Positions 27,049-37,985 of a stretch of 64,000 nt of DNA are shown piece after piece (positions within the stretch are counted from its first letter, which is position 1; every line of letters starts with the position of its first letter). Under the pieces are notes generated by a model, which saw only the letters and a list, made by a program, of their open reading frames with translations, had not been told where the DNA came from and ran no database searches. The DNA is from Kitasatospora cinereorecta. GTDB taxonomy: Bacteria; Actinomycetota; Actinomycetes; Streptomycetales; Streptomycetaceae. The stretch is from assembly GCF_024172095.1 (NCBI RefSeq), contig NZ_JAMZDX010000004.1:310001-374000 (forward strand). Reading direction: 5' to 3'. The translations under genes and the position numbers were made by a program.

Positions 27049-27070
27049 CTAGTGCCGCGTCAGGCACTAG
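27049..27070. terminator. Perfect short hairpin between convergent genes
   Basis: CTAGTGCC (27049-27056) and GGCACTAG (27063-27070) form an 8-bp stem with a 6-nt loop in the 30 bp between the DUF4259 and hydrolase stop codons. Confidence 0.65.
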
Positions 27071-27071
27071 C

Positions 27072-27863
27072 TCACCTCTCCGACCGCGCCGCCTCGACGA
27101 TCACCTCGGCGACGGCGGCCGGCTGGTCGACCAGGACGGCGTGCCCGGCGTCGGGGACGGCGACCAGACGGACGCGCGGGCAGGCTTCGATGATCCGCCG
27201 CTCGTTCGGCTGGAAGCCGATCTCGTCGTGGTCGCCGCGCACCACCCAGGCCGGGACGCCGGCGTCGCACAGCCGCCCGGCCAGCGCCGGGTGCCGGTCG
27301 AGGTAGCGGTAGTACTCGTGGACGATGCGGCGGCCGGCCGCCGAGGAGTTGGCGGCGAGGTCGGCGGCGAGCGCGTCGGCCCGGGCGGGCGGGAGGTCCT
27401 TCTTCATGCTGCGCGGCATCACCTTGAGCAGGCCGGCCCAGGCGGCGGCGCCGAGGCCCGGCACCTGTCCGATCCGGTCCATCGCCCCCAGGAAGGACGG
27501 TTCGTCGGCCCGCGAGAAGGTGGGCGAGAGCAGCACCACCGGTCCGATGAACAGGCCCGAGGCCGCCATCTCCAACGCCACGTTGGCGCCCAGGCTGTGA
27601 CCGACGAGCACATCGCACCGCCGCTCCGCCGCGAAGTCGGCCAGCATCCGGGCGTACGCGCCGAGCGTCACGTCGGCGGGGGCCTCGGTTCCACCGAAGC
27701 CGGGCAGGGTGACCGCCACGGTGGCGATACCGGCCCGGACCAGCGCGGGTTCGGCCATCACGTCCTCGTACCACACGGCGCTGCACAGGCCGCCGGGCAG
27801 CAGCAGCGCGCGGTGTTCGGCGTCGGCCGGCCCGGCCTCCCGGACGTCCCAGCTCGTGGTCAT
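27072..27863 (-). CDS. Alpha/beta-fold hydrolase
   Basis: A 263-residue serine hydrolase. The nucleophile elbow is VGHSLGAN with Ser90. The oxyanion region is LLLPGGLCSAVWYED. The catalytic Asp is in VVRGDHDEIGF and the His in VPDAGHAVLVDQP, all in family order. There is no signal peptide. The substrate is unknown; it resembles small-molecule esterases and lactonases. I take the ATG at 27863 rather than an unsupported upstream extension. Divergent from the SRPBCC gene. Confidence 0.9.
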   Translation of the reverse strand: MTTSWDVREAGPADAEHRALLLPGGLCSAVWYEDVMAEPALVRAGIATVAVTLPGFGGTEAPADVTLGAYARMLADFAAERRCDVLVGHSLGANVALEMAASGLFIGPVVLLSPTFSRADEPSFLGAMDRIGQVPGLGAAAWAGLLKVMPRSMKKDLPPARADALAADLAANSSAAGRRIVHEYYRYLDRHPALAGRLCDAGVPAWVVRGDHDEIGFQPNERRIIEACPRVRLVAVPDAGHAVLVDQPAAVAEVIVEAARSER

Positions 27864-28060
27864 ACCGGCAAGTCTGCGGGCAACGGCCGCCCCGGTGGCG
27901 GACCGTGCCCCATCGGGACCAGCGCACGCGTGTCGGATTGCGGCCGGGCCGCGGCGGCGGCACATAGTGGGACGCGGCACCGGCGGGCGCCGCACGCCGG
28001 CCCGCCCTCGCACGCCGCTCCGTCCCTGCGTGGACGGACGGCCCCGACGGGAGCGCAGCG

Positions 28061-28699
28061 ATGGACACCACCGAGGAGATCGCGGCGATCCACCGCGAGG
28101 TCGGCACCCGGGAGGTCGGCGGCGAGCGGGCCCGGCGGGTGCTGCTGCGCCGCGCGTACGACGCCCCGGCCGAGCGGGTGTGGGCGGCCGTCACCGACCC
28201 CGAGCGGATCGGCCGGTGGTTCCTGCCGGTCGGCGGCGACCTCCGCCAGGGCGGGCACTACCAGTTGGAGGGCAACGCGGGCGGCGGGATCCTGCGCTGC
28301 GAGGCGCCGTCGCTGCTGCGGATCGGCTGGGTGATGGGTGACGCCGCGGCTTTCAGCGAGGTGGAGCTGCGGCTGACCCGGCAGGGCGCGGAGCGGACGG
28401 TCTTCGAACTGGACCACGTGGCGGTGGTACCGCCCGCGATGTGGGAGCAGTACGGTCCGGGCGCGGTCGGGGTCGGCTGGGACCTCACGCTGCTCGGCCT
28501 GGGGCTGTTCCTGGCCGGCCGGCCGGTCGCCCCGGCGGAGGCGGCGGCGTGGCAGGACACCGACGAGGCCCGCGACTTCATCACCCGCAGCAGCGCGGCG
28601 TGGGGTGCGGCGCACCTCGCCGCGGGCGCCGGGCCGGAGGCGGCGGCCGCCTCGGTCGCCGCCACCACCGCCTTCTACGCGCCGCCCCGCCCCGCGTGA
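28061..28699 (+). CDS. SRPBCC (AHSA1/START-like) domain protein
   Basis: A 212-residue protein with the lipid- and ligand-binding SRPBCC fold in residues ~25-155: RRAYDAPAERVWAAVTDPERIGRWFLP opens the domain, and GVGWDLTLLGLGLFLAG is the long C-terminal helix. The last ~50 residues are an Ala-rich helical extension. The ligand is unknown. The ATG follows a GGGAG element. A 197-bp region separates it from the divergent hydrolase gene; no clear promoter was recognised there. Confidence 0.85.
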   Translation: MDTTEEIAAIHREVGTREVGGERARRVLLRRAYDAPAERVWAAVTDPERIGRWFLPVGGDLRQGGHYQLEGNAGGGILRCEAPSLLRIGWVMGDAAAFSEVELRLTRQGAERTVFELDHVAVVPPAMWEQYGPGAVGVGWDLTLLGLGLFLAGRPVAPAEAAAWQDTDEARDFITRSSAAWGAAHLAAGAGPEAAAASVAATTAFYAPPRPA

Positions 28700-28756
28700 C
28701 CGTCCCCTCCGCAACCGGTCCCGGCCCCGCGACGACCGTCCTACGGAGACAGGCGC

Positions 28757-28786
28757 GTGGACCCTGCCGGGTTCGGCGGGGTCCAC
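28757..28786. terminator. Bidirectional terminator-like hairpin
   Basis: GTGGACCCTGCCG (28757-28769) pairs at 12 of 13 positions with CGGCGGGGTCCAC (28774-28786) around a GGTT tetraloop, between the convergent SRPBCC and CopD genes. Confidence 0.72.
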
Positions 28787-28804
28787 TCCTGGGGAACGGG
28801 GAGA

Positions 28805-29980
28805 TCAGGCCGCCGGTACGGCCGCGCCGCGCCGCCGCCCGATCGCGTCGGAGGCCTTGGCGGTGAAGTACAGCGAGACGGCGAGCGCGAGGACGAGCGC
28901 CGCGCCGGCGGCGAACACACCCGCGGAGGACTCGGCCTGCGGGCTGCCGCCCTCCGTCCGGGCGGAGCCGCTGAGGAGCGGCAGGACGCCGAGCACGGCC
29001 AGTCCGAGGACGACCTCGCCCCAGACCACCGCCGGGAAGTGCCGCAGGGTCAGGTGTCGCAGCGTCGCCTCCTGGTCGGTGCGGCGCGCTTCGGCGATCC
29101 GCGGCATCAGCCAGAACTGGTTGAAGCCGCCGGCGGTGACCAGGCCGGCCACCAGGGCGACCTTGACCAGCAGGAACAGGCCGTAGCCGGTGGTCCAGAG
29201 CTGGTCGACGGCGCCGACGTGCTTCCAGCTCATCCACAGGCCGGAGAGGGTCACCGCGCCGACGCAGACCATGGCGACCAGGCTGAACCGCCGCCACAGG
29301 TCGGCCCAGAGCGCGCCAGCGCCGTCGCCGAGGCGGCCGCGGGTGGCGGCGAGGGCGACCAGGACGGCGAGGCCGCCGAGCCAGACCGTGCCGGCCACGA
29401 TGTGGACCTGGTCGAGGGCCAGGTCGAGCACCTTCTCGGCGTTCTTGGGCGCGGTGGCGGGGACGGCGGCGATCAGGGTCACGGCGACCGAGAGCGGGAG
29501 GGCGGTGAGGGCGAGGGCGTCGAGCCGGCGGCGGGCCGCGGGCAGGAACAGGGCTATCAGCACCGCCGCGGTCAGGACCAGGACGGCGTTCTGCACCAGG
29601 TAGACGGTGCCCTGGGCGATCCAGGCACCCTTGGCGGCGGGCGCCCGGAGGTAGTCCCAGAGCCGGCCGGGGGCAAGGGCGTCCGCGAAGGGCATGCCCT
29701 TGCCGGCCCGGGCCAGTCTGGCGGCGAGCTGGAAGTAGCCGGCGACCAGCAGGACCACGCCGGCCCAGGCGAGGTAGCTTGCCGTGCGGCGCCGCAGCAC
29801 CGCGGTGTCGTCGGCCTGGTCGTGGGAGGCGCGCAGCGTGGGGCGGACGGCCGTCGCATAGGTGACGGTGGCGCCGATCGCCCCGCACAGGCCGAGGAAG
29901 TAGCCGGACTTGGTCAGGACCCGCCACAACGGTGGCATGGTGTAGCCGGCCGTGGACACGGCCAGGTGAACGCTGCTCAT
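28805..29980 (-). CDS. CopD-family membrane protein (copper resistance D-like)
   Basis: A 391-residue integral membrane protein with about nine hydrophobic spans. The CopD domain occupies roughly residues 180-330, with DQVHIVAGTVWLGGLAVLV, SLVAMVCVGAVTLSGLWMSWKH and LKVALVAGLVTAGGFNQFWLMPR in the family order. CopD proteins are linked to copper import. There is no adjacent YcnI or CopC gene. The ATG at 29980 lies only one base from an iron box, which leaves no room for a Shine-Dalgarno sequence; the message may be leaderless, or translation may begin at Met15 (29938). Confidence 0.88.
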   Translation of the reverse strand: MSSVHLAVSTAGYTMPPLWRVLTKSGYFLGLCGAIGATVTYATAVRPTLRASHDQADDTAVLRRRTASYLAWAGVVLLVAGYFQLAARLARAGKGMPFADALAPGRLWDYLRAPAAKGAWIAQGTVYLVQNAVLVLTAAVLIALFLPAARRRLDALALTALPLSVAVTLIAAVPATAPKNAEKVLDLALDQVHIVAGTVWLGGLAVLVALAATRGRLGDGAGALWADLWRRFSLVAMVCVGAVTLSGLWMSWKHVGAVDQLWTTGYGLFLLVKVALVAGLVTAGGFNQFWLMPRIAEARRTDQEATLRHLTLRHFPAVVWGEVVLGLAVLGVLPLLSGSARTEGGSPQAESSAGVFAAGAALVLALAVSLYFTAKASDAIGRRRGAAVPAA

Positions 29981-29981
29981 G

Positions 29982-30000
29982 GAAGGTAAGGCTAACCTAA
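29982..30000 (-). promoter_or_regulatory. Iron box (DmdR/IdeR-type operator) on the CopD start
   Basis: On the minus strand the 19 bases read TTAGGTTAGCCTTACCTTC, agreeing at 15 of 19 positions with the actinobacterial iron-box consensus TTAGGTTAGGCTAACCTAA. A -35-like TGGACA lies at 30014-30019. With an 18-19 bp spacer the -10 element would fall inside the iron box, so iron-loaded DmdR1/IdeR would block transcription directly. This predicts induction of the CopD-like protein in low iron. Confidence 0.75.
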
Positions 30001-30048
30001 ATAAAGCCGGGTCTGTCCACCCCCGCCCGCGGAACGGGCGGCTTCCCG

Positions 30049-30555
30049 TCAGCCGCGCTCCGCCAGCGCCTGCTTCCAGACCGGGCTGTCCACGTAGTGG
30101 TTGTCGTACAGCTCGGAGGAGTCGCGGATCTCCTGCGGGCTCGCCTCACCGCGCATCACCCGGCCGAGCAGCCGCAGGTAGTCGAAGCGCGGCATGCCCG
30201 GGGTGAAGACGAACAGCACGTCGGCCTCGGCGCCGGGCGCCGCCGCGAAGGCGTGCGGGGTGTGCGGCGGCACCAGGAGGAAGTCGCCGGCCTCCAGGAC
30301 GGTCAGCTCCTCCCCCAGCAGCACCTGCAGCGAGCCGCCCAGGACGAAGAACATCTCGGCCGCCCGGGTGTGGAAGTGCGCCGGCGCACCGACCGCGCCC
30401 TCGGCGAAGGAGGACCGGTAGCTGGTGATCGGGCTGCCGGCGGTGCCGAAGTCGGCCAGCAGGGCCATGGTGCTGCTCGGGTCGCTGGTGGTCTCCGCGT
30501 CGGCGGCGCGGGTGAGGATCGGGGCGAAGGCGGGAAGGCTCGTCTGCTCGTTCAT
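30049..30555 (-). CDS. Cupin-domain protein
   Basis: A 168-residue single-domain cupin. Motif 1 is AHFHTRAAEMFFVLGGSLQVLLG (GX5HXH-like; His in HFH and Glu). Motif 2 is GDFLLVPPHTPHAFAA with its closing His. Such proteins are dioxygenases, isomerases or binding proteins; the C-terminal ~50 residues (FDYLRLLGRVMRGEASPQE) resemble cupins often called quercetin dioxygenase-like. I take ATG 30555; MIIM at 30564 is an alternative. No Shine-Dalgarno is visible before either start. Confidence 0.88.
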   Translation of the reverse strand: MNEQTSLPAFAPILTRAADAETTSDPSSTMALLADFGTAGSPITSYRSSFAEGAVGAPAHFHTRAAEMFFVLGGSLQVLLGEELTVLEAGDFLLVPPHTPHAFAAAPGAEADVLFVFTPGMPRFDYLRLLGRVMRGEASPQEIRDSSELYDNHYVDSPVWKQALAERG

Positions 30556-30650
30556 GATGATCATTCTATTAGCGCCGCCGACAACGGACTTGGTGCAATC
30601 CGGCGCCGACTTCGCGGGCCAATCCCTACCGGTCTCGCGGGCCGACCCTG

Positions 30651-31769
30651 TCACGCCACCACCGCGAGCTCGCGCGGCGTGTTGTTGAAGCGCCGGCCGC
30701 CGTCCTCGGTGACGGTGACGATGTCCTCGATCCGGACGCCGAACCGGCCGGGCAGGTAGATGCCGGGCTCGATCGAGAAGCACATCCCGGCCACCATCGG
30801 CTGCTGCTCGCCCTCGACCATGTACGGCGGCTCGTGGGTGGTCAGTCCGATCCCGTGGCCGGTGCGGTGGATGAAGTACTCGCCGTACCCGGCGTCGGTG
30901 ATGACGGCCCGGGCGACCCGGTCGATCTCCTGGCAGGCGACGCCCGGCCGGACGGCCTCGAACGCGGCCTGCTGGGCGCGGCGGACCGTCTCGTGCACCC
31001 GCCGGACCTCGTCGGGGACGGCGGTGCCGACGTGGACGGTGCGGGTGGTGTCGGAGCCGTAGCCGTCCTTGAGCCCGCCGAAGTCGAGGACGACGGTGTC
31101 GCCAGCCCGGATCACCCGCTCCCCCGCCTCGTGGTGCGGGTCGGCGCCGTTGGGACCGGAGCCGACCACGGTGAAGTCGACCTGGCTGTGGCCGTGTTCG
31201 CGGAGCAACCGGGCGAGGTCGGCGGCCACGTCGGTCTCCCGCCGGCCGGCGAACGGCACCTGGAGGATGCCGTGGTACGCCAGGTCGGCGGCGGCTCCGG
31301 CGGCGGCCAGGCGCTCGATCTCGTCGGCGTCCTTGACCGCGCGCAGCATCGGCAGGCCCTCGGTGAGCGCGACATAGCGGCAGGCCGGGAGCGCCCGTTG
31401 CAGGCCGAGCAGGTGCAGCGCCCAGGCGGAGTCGGAGACCCCGTAGCGGCCGCCGGCATCGAGCAATGCCGCGGCCGCGGCGTACGGGTCGCCGCCGTCG
31501 GCCCAGTCGACGACGGAGAGGGCGGCGGCGCCGGTGGCGCCTTCGGCGTCGGGGCGCTCCAGCCGCGGGACGACGATGGTGGGCGGCCGTCCGGGGGCGA
31601 GGACCAGGACGGTGAGGCGCTCGGTAATGGCGACCGGCCGGTAGCCGGTCAGGTAGCTGAGGTCGGGGCCGGGTGTGACGACCAGTCCGGACAGGCCGGC
31701 CCGGGCGGCCGCCTCGGTGGCGCGTTCCATCCGCCGGGTGAAGTCCTGGACGGTGAAGGGTGTCGGCAT
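30651..31769 (-). CDS. M24-family metallopeptidase (Xaa-Pro aminopeptidase-like)
   Basis: A 372-residue pita-bread peptidase. The N-terminal creatinase-like domain (LVVTPGPDLSYLTGYRP) precedes the catalytic domain. The five metal ligands are visible: Asp in VVLDFGG, Asp in YGSDTTRT, His in HRTGHGIG, Glu in FSIEPGIY and Glu in VRIEDI. It removes N-terminal residues next to proline by family analogy. No signal peptide. The gene precedes the cupin gene on the same strand with 95 bp between, so co-transcription is possible. Confidence 0.92.
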   Translation of the reverse strand: MPTPFTVQDFTRRMERATEAAARAGLSGLVVTPGPDLSYLTGYRPVAITERLTVLVLAPGRPPTIVVPRLERPDAEGATGAAALSVVDWADGGDPYAAAAALLDAGGRYGVSDSAWALHLLGLQRALPACRYVALTEGLPMLRAVKDADEIERLAAAGAAADLAYHGILQVPFAGRRETDVAADLARLLREHGHSQVDFTVVGSGPNGADPHHEAGERVIRAGDTVVLDFGGLKDGYGSDTTRTVHVGTAVPDEVRRVHETVRRAQQAAFEAVRPGVACQEIDRVARAVITDAGYGEYFIHRTGHGIGLTTHEPPYMVEGEQQPMVAGMCFSIEPGIYLPGRFGVRIEDIVTVTEDGGRRFNNTPRELAVVA

Positions 31770-31830
31770 GGCGCGGGTGTGCTCCCGGTTCGGTGGACGG
31801 CGGCGGGGACGGCTCGACGCGGGCGTACCG

Positions 31831-32145
31831 TCAGCCCGCCCGTGCCGCCTCGACTGCCGGGTGCAGCGTCACCTCGGCGTACTCCTCGTCCCCCGCGCGC
31901 CCGTCGAGCCGGTAGCTCAGCAGGCCCGCCGCGGCCAGTCGGCCCAGCGCCGCCGGCAGGTCCGCGGGCGCGGTGCGCAGCGCGGCGGCCGCGGACCCGA
32001 GCGGCAGCAGCAGCACGACGGTGCTGGAGCCGCGCGGTACGTCGTCGGCGAGGTCCGCGAGCAGATTGCCGACCAGTCCCCCGCCGGCGGCGCGGGCGTG
32101 CGCCGCCCACGGTCCGGCCCACTGGGTCTCCATGTCGGTGCGCAC
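31831..32145 (-). CDS. Small conserved-looking protein of unknown function (104 aa)
   Basis: The protein starts VRTDMETQWAGPWAAHARAAGGG and ends with a helix-turn-strand pattern (LPAALGRLAAAGLLSYRLDG, then EYAEVTLHPAVEAA) that resembles the wing region of winged-helix proteins, without enough evidence for a DNA-binding call. The GTG at 32145 is chosen because GGGGAGG lies 4 nt upstream; the ATG at 32133 is the alternative. It lies 61 bp before the M24 gene on the same strand and diverges from the SulP gene. Confidence 0.6.
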   Translation of the reverse strand: MRTDMETQWAGPWAAHARAAGGGLVGNLLADLADDVPRGSSTVVLLLPLGSAAAALRTAPADLPAALGRLAAAGLLSYRLDGRAGDEEYAEVTLHPAVEAARAG

Positions 32146-32367
32146 GGAACCTCCCCGGTGTCGCGCGGTGGGCACCATGGTGCGCGCACCGGCCCGGTCC
32201 GGCGCGGCGGCGCGGCCGTCCGGACGACGGCACTCCACCCGGACGGCCCGACGGCCCGCTGCGGGAGGGTGGCGGGATGACACGGCGTGGACGCGCCGGA
32301 CGGATCTGCGCCGGTGGCGCCGGGACCGGCCGCATGATGGCCGGTGGGGGGTGACGGAAGGAGAGCC

Positions 32368-34089
32368 ATGAGCGAGGCCGCCGGTGCGCCGGGCGGGTGG
32401 CGCCGCCGTCTCGTTCCCGGCCTCCCCGGGCTCGCGGTGCTGCGCCACTACCGGCGGGCCTGGCTGCGCGGTGACGTGGTGGCCGGCGGCACGGTGGCGG
32501 CGTACCTGGTGCCGCAGGTGATGGCGTACGCGAGCGTGGCGGGCCTGCAGCCGGTCGCGGGCCTGTGGGCGATCCTGCCGGCGATCGCGGTGTACGCGGT
32601 GCTCGGCTCCTCGCGGCTGCTGTCGGTGGGCCCGGAGTCGACCACGGCGCTGATGACCGCCACCGTGGTCGGCCCGATGGCCGCTGGCGACCCCGGCCGC
32701 TACGCGGTGCTGGCCGCCACCCTGGCGGTGGTGGTCGGCCTGCTGTTCGTGGCGGCCTGGCTGGCCCGGCTCGGCTTCGTCGCCGACCTGCTCTCCCGCC
32801 CGGTGCTGATCGGCTACCTGGCCGGGGTGGCCCTGATCATGATGGTGGACCAACTCTCCAAACTGACCGGCGTGGACGTGGAGGGCGAGGGGTTCGGTCC
32901 GCAGCTGAAGTACTTCGCGCAGCACCTCTCCGAGGCGAACACCGCCACCATCGTGTTCAGCGTGGCAGCGCTGCTCTTCCTCCTCGCGATGAACCGGTTC
33001 TTCCCCAGGCTGCCGGGGCCCCTGCTGGCCGTGGTGCTCGCCACCGCGGTGGTCGCGCTCTTCCACCTCGACCAGCACGGCATCGAGGTGATCGGCAAGA
33101 TCCCGGCCGGCCTGCCGAGCGTGTCCGTGCCGGACTTCGGCGAGCTGCGCCACCTGGTGCTGCCCGCGGCCGGCGTGCTGCTGGTCGGCTACACCGACGT
33201 CATCATCACCGCCCGGGCCTTCGAGTCCCGTGCCGAGGGCGAGCAGTTGGACGCCAACCAGGAGCTGCTCGCGCTCGGCGGCGCCAACATCGGCGCCGGC
33301 TTCCTGCACGGCTTCCCGGTGAGCAGCAGCGCCAGCCGTACCGCGATCGGCCAGTCGGCCGGCGGCCGCACCCAGGCGTACATGCTGGCGGCGGGCGTGG
33401 CGGTGCTGGCGGTGCTGCTGTTCCTCAGCCCGCTGCTGACCTACACCCCGGACGCGGTGCTCGGCGCGCTGGTGGTCTTCGCCGCGCTGCGGATGATCGA
33501 CGTGGCCGGGATGCGGCGGCTGCGGTCCTTCCGGCTCGGGGAGTTCCTGCTGGCGGTCGGCTGCCTGATCGGCGTGCTGGCCCTGGACATCCTGTACGGG
33601 GTGCTGGTCGCGGTCGGCCTGTCGGTGGCCGAGCTGCTGAGCCGGGTGGCCCGCCCGCACGACGCCGTCCAGGGCCTGGTGCCGGGGCTCGCCGGCATGC
33701 ACGACATCGACGACTACCCGCTGGCCCGCACCGTGCCGGGCCTGGTGATCTACCGCTACGACTCACCGCTGTTCTTCGCCAACGCCGAGAACTTCCGCCT
33801 CCGCGCGCTGGCCGCGGTCGCCGAGGAGCCCGAACCGGTCCGCTGGTTCGTGCTCAACACCGAGGCCAACGTGGAGGTCGACATCACCGCGCTGGACTCC
33901 GTGGAGGCGCTGCGGGCCGAGCTGGTCGAGCGGGGCATCGTGTTCGCCCTCGCCCGGGTCAAGCAGGACCTCCGGGACGACCTGGACCGGTACGGGATGA
34001 CCGCCTCGGTCGGCGAGGACCGGATCTTCCCCACCCTGCCCACCGCGGTGGCCGCCTACCGCGAGTGGAGCGGCGCCCCCGACAGCTGA
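32368..34089 (+). CDS. SulP-family anion transporter
   Basis: A 573-residue transporter. About eleven to twelve hydrophobic spans include the family signature VPQVMAYASVAGLQPVAGLWAILPAIAVYAVLGSS near the start. The central SSSASRTAIGQSAGGRTQ loop is also typical. A cytoplasmic STAS domain begins near residue 450 (VPGLVIYRYDSPLFFANAENFRLR, then NVEVDITALDSVEALRAEL). SulP proteins carry sulfate, bicarbonate or other anions; the substrate cannot be read here. The ATG follows GGAAGGAGA. It heads a same-strand row with PPK2 and a P-type ATPase. Confidence 0.93.
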   Translation: MSEAAGAPGGWRRRLVPGLPGLAVLRHYRRAWLRGDVVAGGTVAAYLVPQVMAYASVAGLQPVAGLWAILPAIAVYAVLGSSRLLSVGPESTTALMTATVVGPMAAGDPGRYAVLAATLAVVVGLLFVAAWLARLGFVADLLSRPVLIGYLAGVALIMMVDQLSKLTGVDVEGEGFGPQLKYFAQHLSEANTATIVFSVAALLFLLAMNRFFPRLPGPLLAVVLATAVVALFHLDQHGIEVIGKIPAGLPSVSVPDFGELRHLVLPAAGVLLVGYTDVIITARAFESRAEGEQLDANQELLALGGANIGAGFLHGFPVSSSASRTAIGQSAGGRTQAYMLAAGVAVLAVLLFLSPLLTYTPDAVLGALVVFAALRMIDVAGMRRLRSFRLGEFLLAVGCLIGVLALDILYGVLVAVGLSVAELLSRVARPHDAVQGLVPGLAGMHDIDDYPLARTVPGLVIYRYDSPLFFANAENFRLRALAAVAEEPEPVRWFVLNTEANVEVDITALDSVEALRAELVERGIVFALARVKQDLRDDLDRYGMTASVGEDRIFPTLPTAVAAYREWSGAPDS

Positions 34090-34197
34090 GACCCGAATGG
34101 GCGAACCCTGGTTGCCGGGTGGTCCGGCCGGCCGGAGGGTGACAGGTACCCTTGCCCGCCGCGCGGCGGGCCGGGCCCGAGCGGAAGCGGGACGGCG

Positions 34198-35139
34198 ATG
34201 ACGGACAAACAGGCGCGGCGGATCGCGGAGTTCATCGCACCGCTGCGGGTGGAGCCGGGCTCGAAGGTCGACCTCGCCCGGGACTTCGACCCCCGCTACC
34301 GGGCCCGGCTGCGCAAGCGCGACAGCACCGAGCTGCTGCGCACCGGCGTCTCCCTGCTCGCCGAGTACCAGTCCCGGCTGGCCGCCCAGGACACCTACGG
34401 CGTGCTGCTCTGCCTCCAGGCGCTGGACGCGGGCGGCAAGGACGGGACGATCCGCCATGTGATGAGCGGGGTCAACCCGCAGGGCGTCCGGGTGAGCAGC
34501 TTCAAGGTGCCCTCCGCCGAGGAGCTCGACCACGACTACCTGTGGCGCTATGCCCGGCAGCTGCCCGCCCGGGGCGAGATCGGGATCTTCAACCGCTCGC
34601 ACTACGAGGAGGTCCTGGTGGTACGGGTGCACCCGGAGAACCTCGAGCGCCAGCGGCTGCCCGAGGACGCCCGCGGCCGGGGCGTCTGGAAGCGCCGCTA
34701 CCGGGAGATCAACGACTGGGAGCGGCACCTGTGCGACAACGGCTTCCCGGTGGTGAAGATCTTCCTCAACCTCTCCAAGGAGGAGCAGCGCACCCGCTTC
34801 CTGAAGCGGATCGACCTGCCGGAGAAGAACTGGAAGTTCTCCGCCGCGGACATCCGCGAGCGCGCGCACTGGGACGAGTACCAGCGGGCCTTCTCCGAGA
34901 TGCTCTCGGCCACCAGCACCAGTTGGGCGCCCTGGTACGTGGTGCCGGCCGACCGCAAGTGGTTCGCCCGGATCTGCGCCGCGGCGGTGCTCGCGCACAC
35001 CCTCATCGAGCTCGACCCCCGCTACCCGGAGGTCGGCAAGGCCGCCCGCAAGGAACTGCTCGCCGCCAAGCGGCAGCTGGAGGGGGAGGCACCCGAGGGC
35101 GCGGAGCGCGACCCGTACGCGGCCGAGCACGGCGACTGA
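34198..35139 (+). CDS. ppk2: PPK2-family polyphosphate kinase / phosphotransferase
   Basis: A 313-residue P-loop kinase that moves phosphate between polyphosphate and nucleotides. Walker A is LDAGGKDG at about residues 76-83. The Walker B-like block is GIFNRSHYEEVLVVRV. The lid has the conserved EINDWERHLCDNG and FLNLSKEEQRTRFLKR segments. Length matches single-domain PPK2 enzymes. Whether it acts on ADP, AMP or GDP cannot be read. It lies 108 bp after the SulP gene and 77 bp before the P-type ATPase gene. Confidence 0.93.
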   Translation: MTDKQARRIAEFIAPLRVEPGSKVDLARDFDPRYRARLRKRDSTELLRTGVSLLAEYQSRLAAQDTYGVLLCLQALDAGGKDGTIRHVMSGVNPQGVRVSSFKVPSAEELDHDYLWRYARQLPARGEIGIFNRSHYEEVLVVRVHPENLERQRLPEDARGRGVWKRRYREINDWERHLCDNGFPVVKIFLNLSKEEQRTRFLKRIDLPEKNWKFSAADIRERAHWDEYQRAFSEMLSATSTSWAPWYVVPADRKWFARICAAAVLAHTLIELDPRYPEVGKAARKELLAAKRQLEGEAPEGAERDPYAAEHGD

Positions 35140-35216
35140 GCGGGGCCGGCGGGGAACAGCCGCCGGGCGGCTCGCCCGGCGGTGCGGAGACGGACAAGGA
35201 AGCGGAGGTGCGGGCG

Positions 35217-37934
<2,718 letters not shown>

Positions 37935-37935
37935 G

Positions 37936-37985
37936 CGGGCTCAGCCGGGTGCGTCGGCCTCGGGCTCAGCCGAGTGCGTCGGCCG
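37936..37985. repeat. 25-bp tandem duplication at the 3' end of the phosphatase gene
   Basis: Bases 37936-37960 and 37961-37985 are the same 25-mer with two differences. The second copy contains the stop codon and last codons of the minus-strand phosphatase gene; the first copy repeats them just beyond the stop. Confidence 0.85.
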
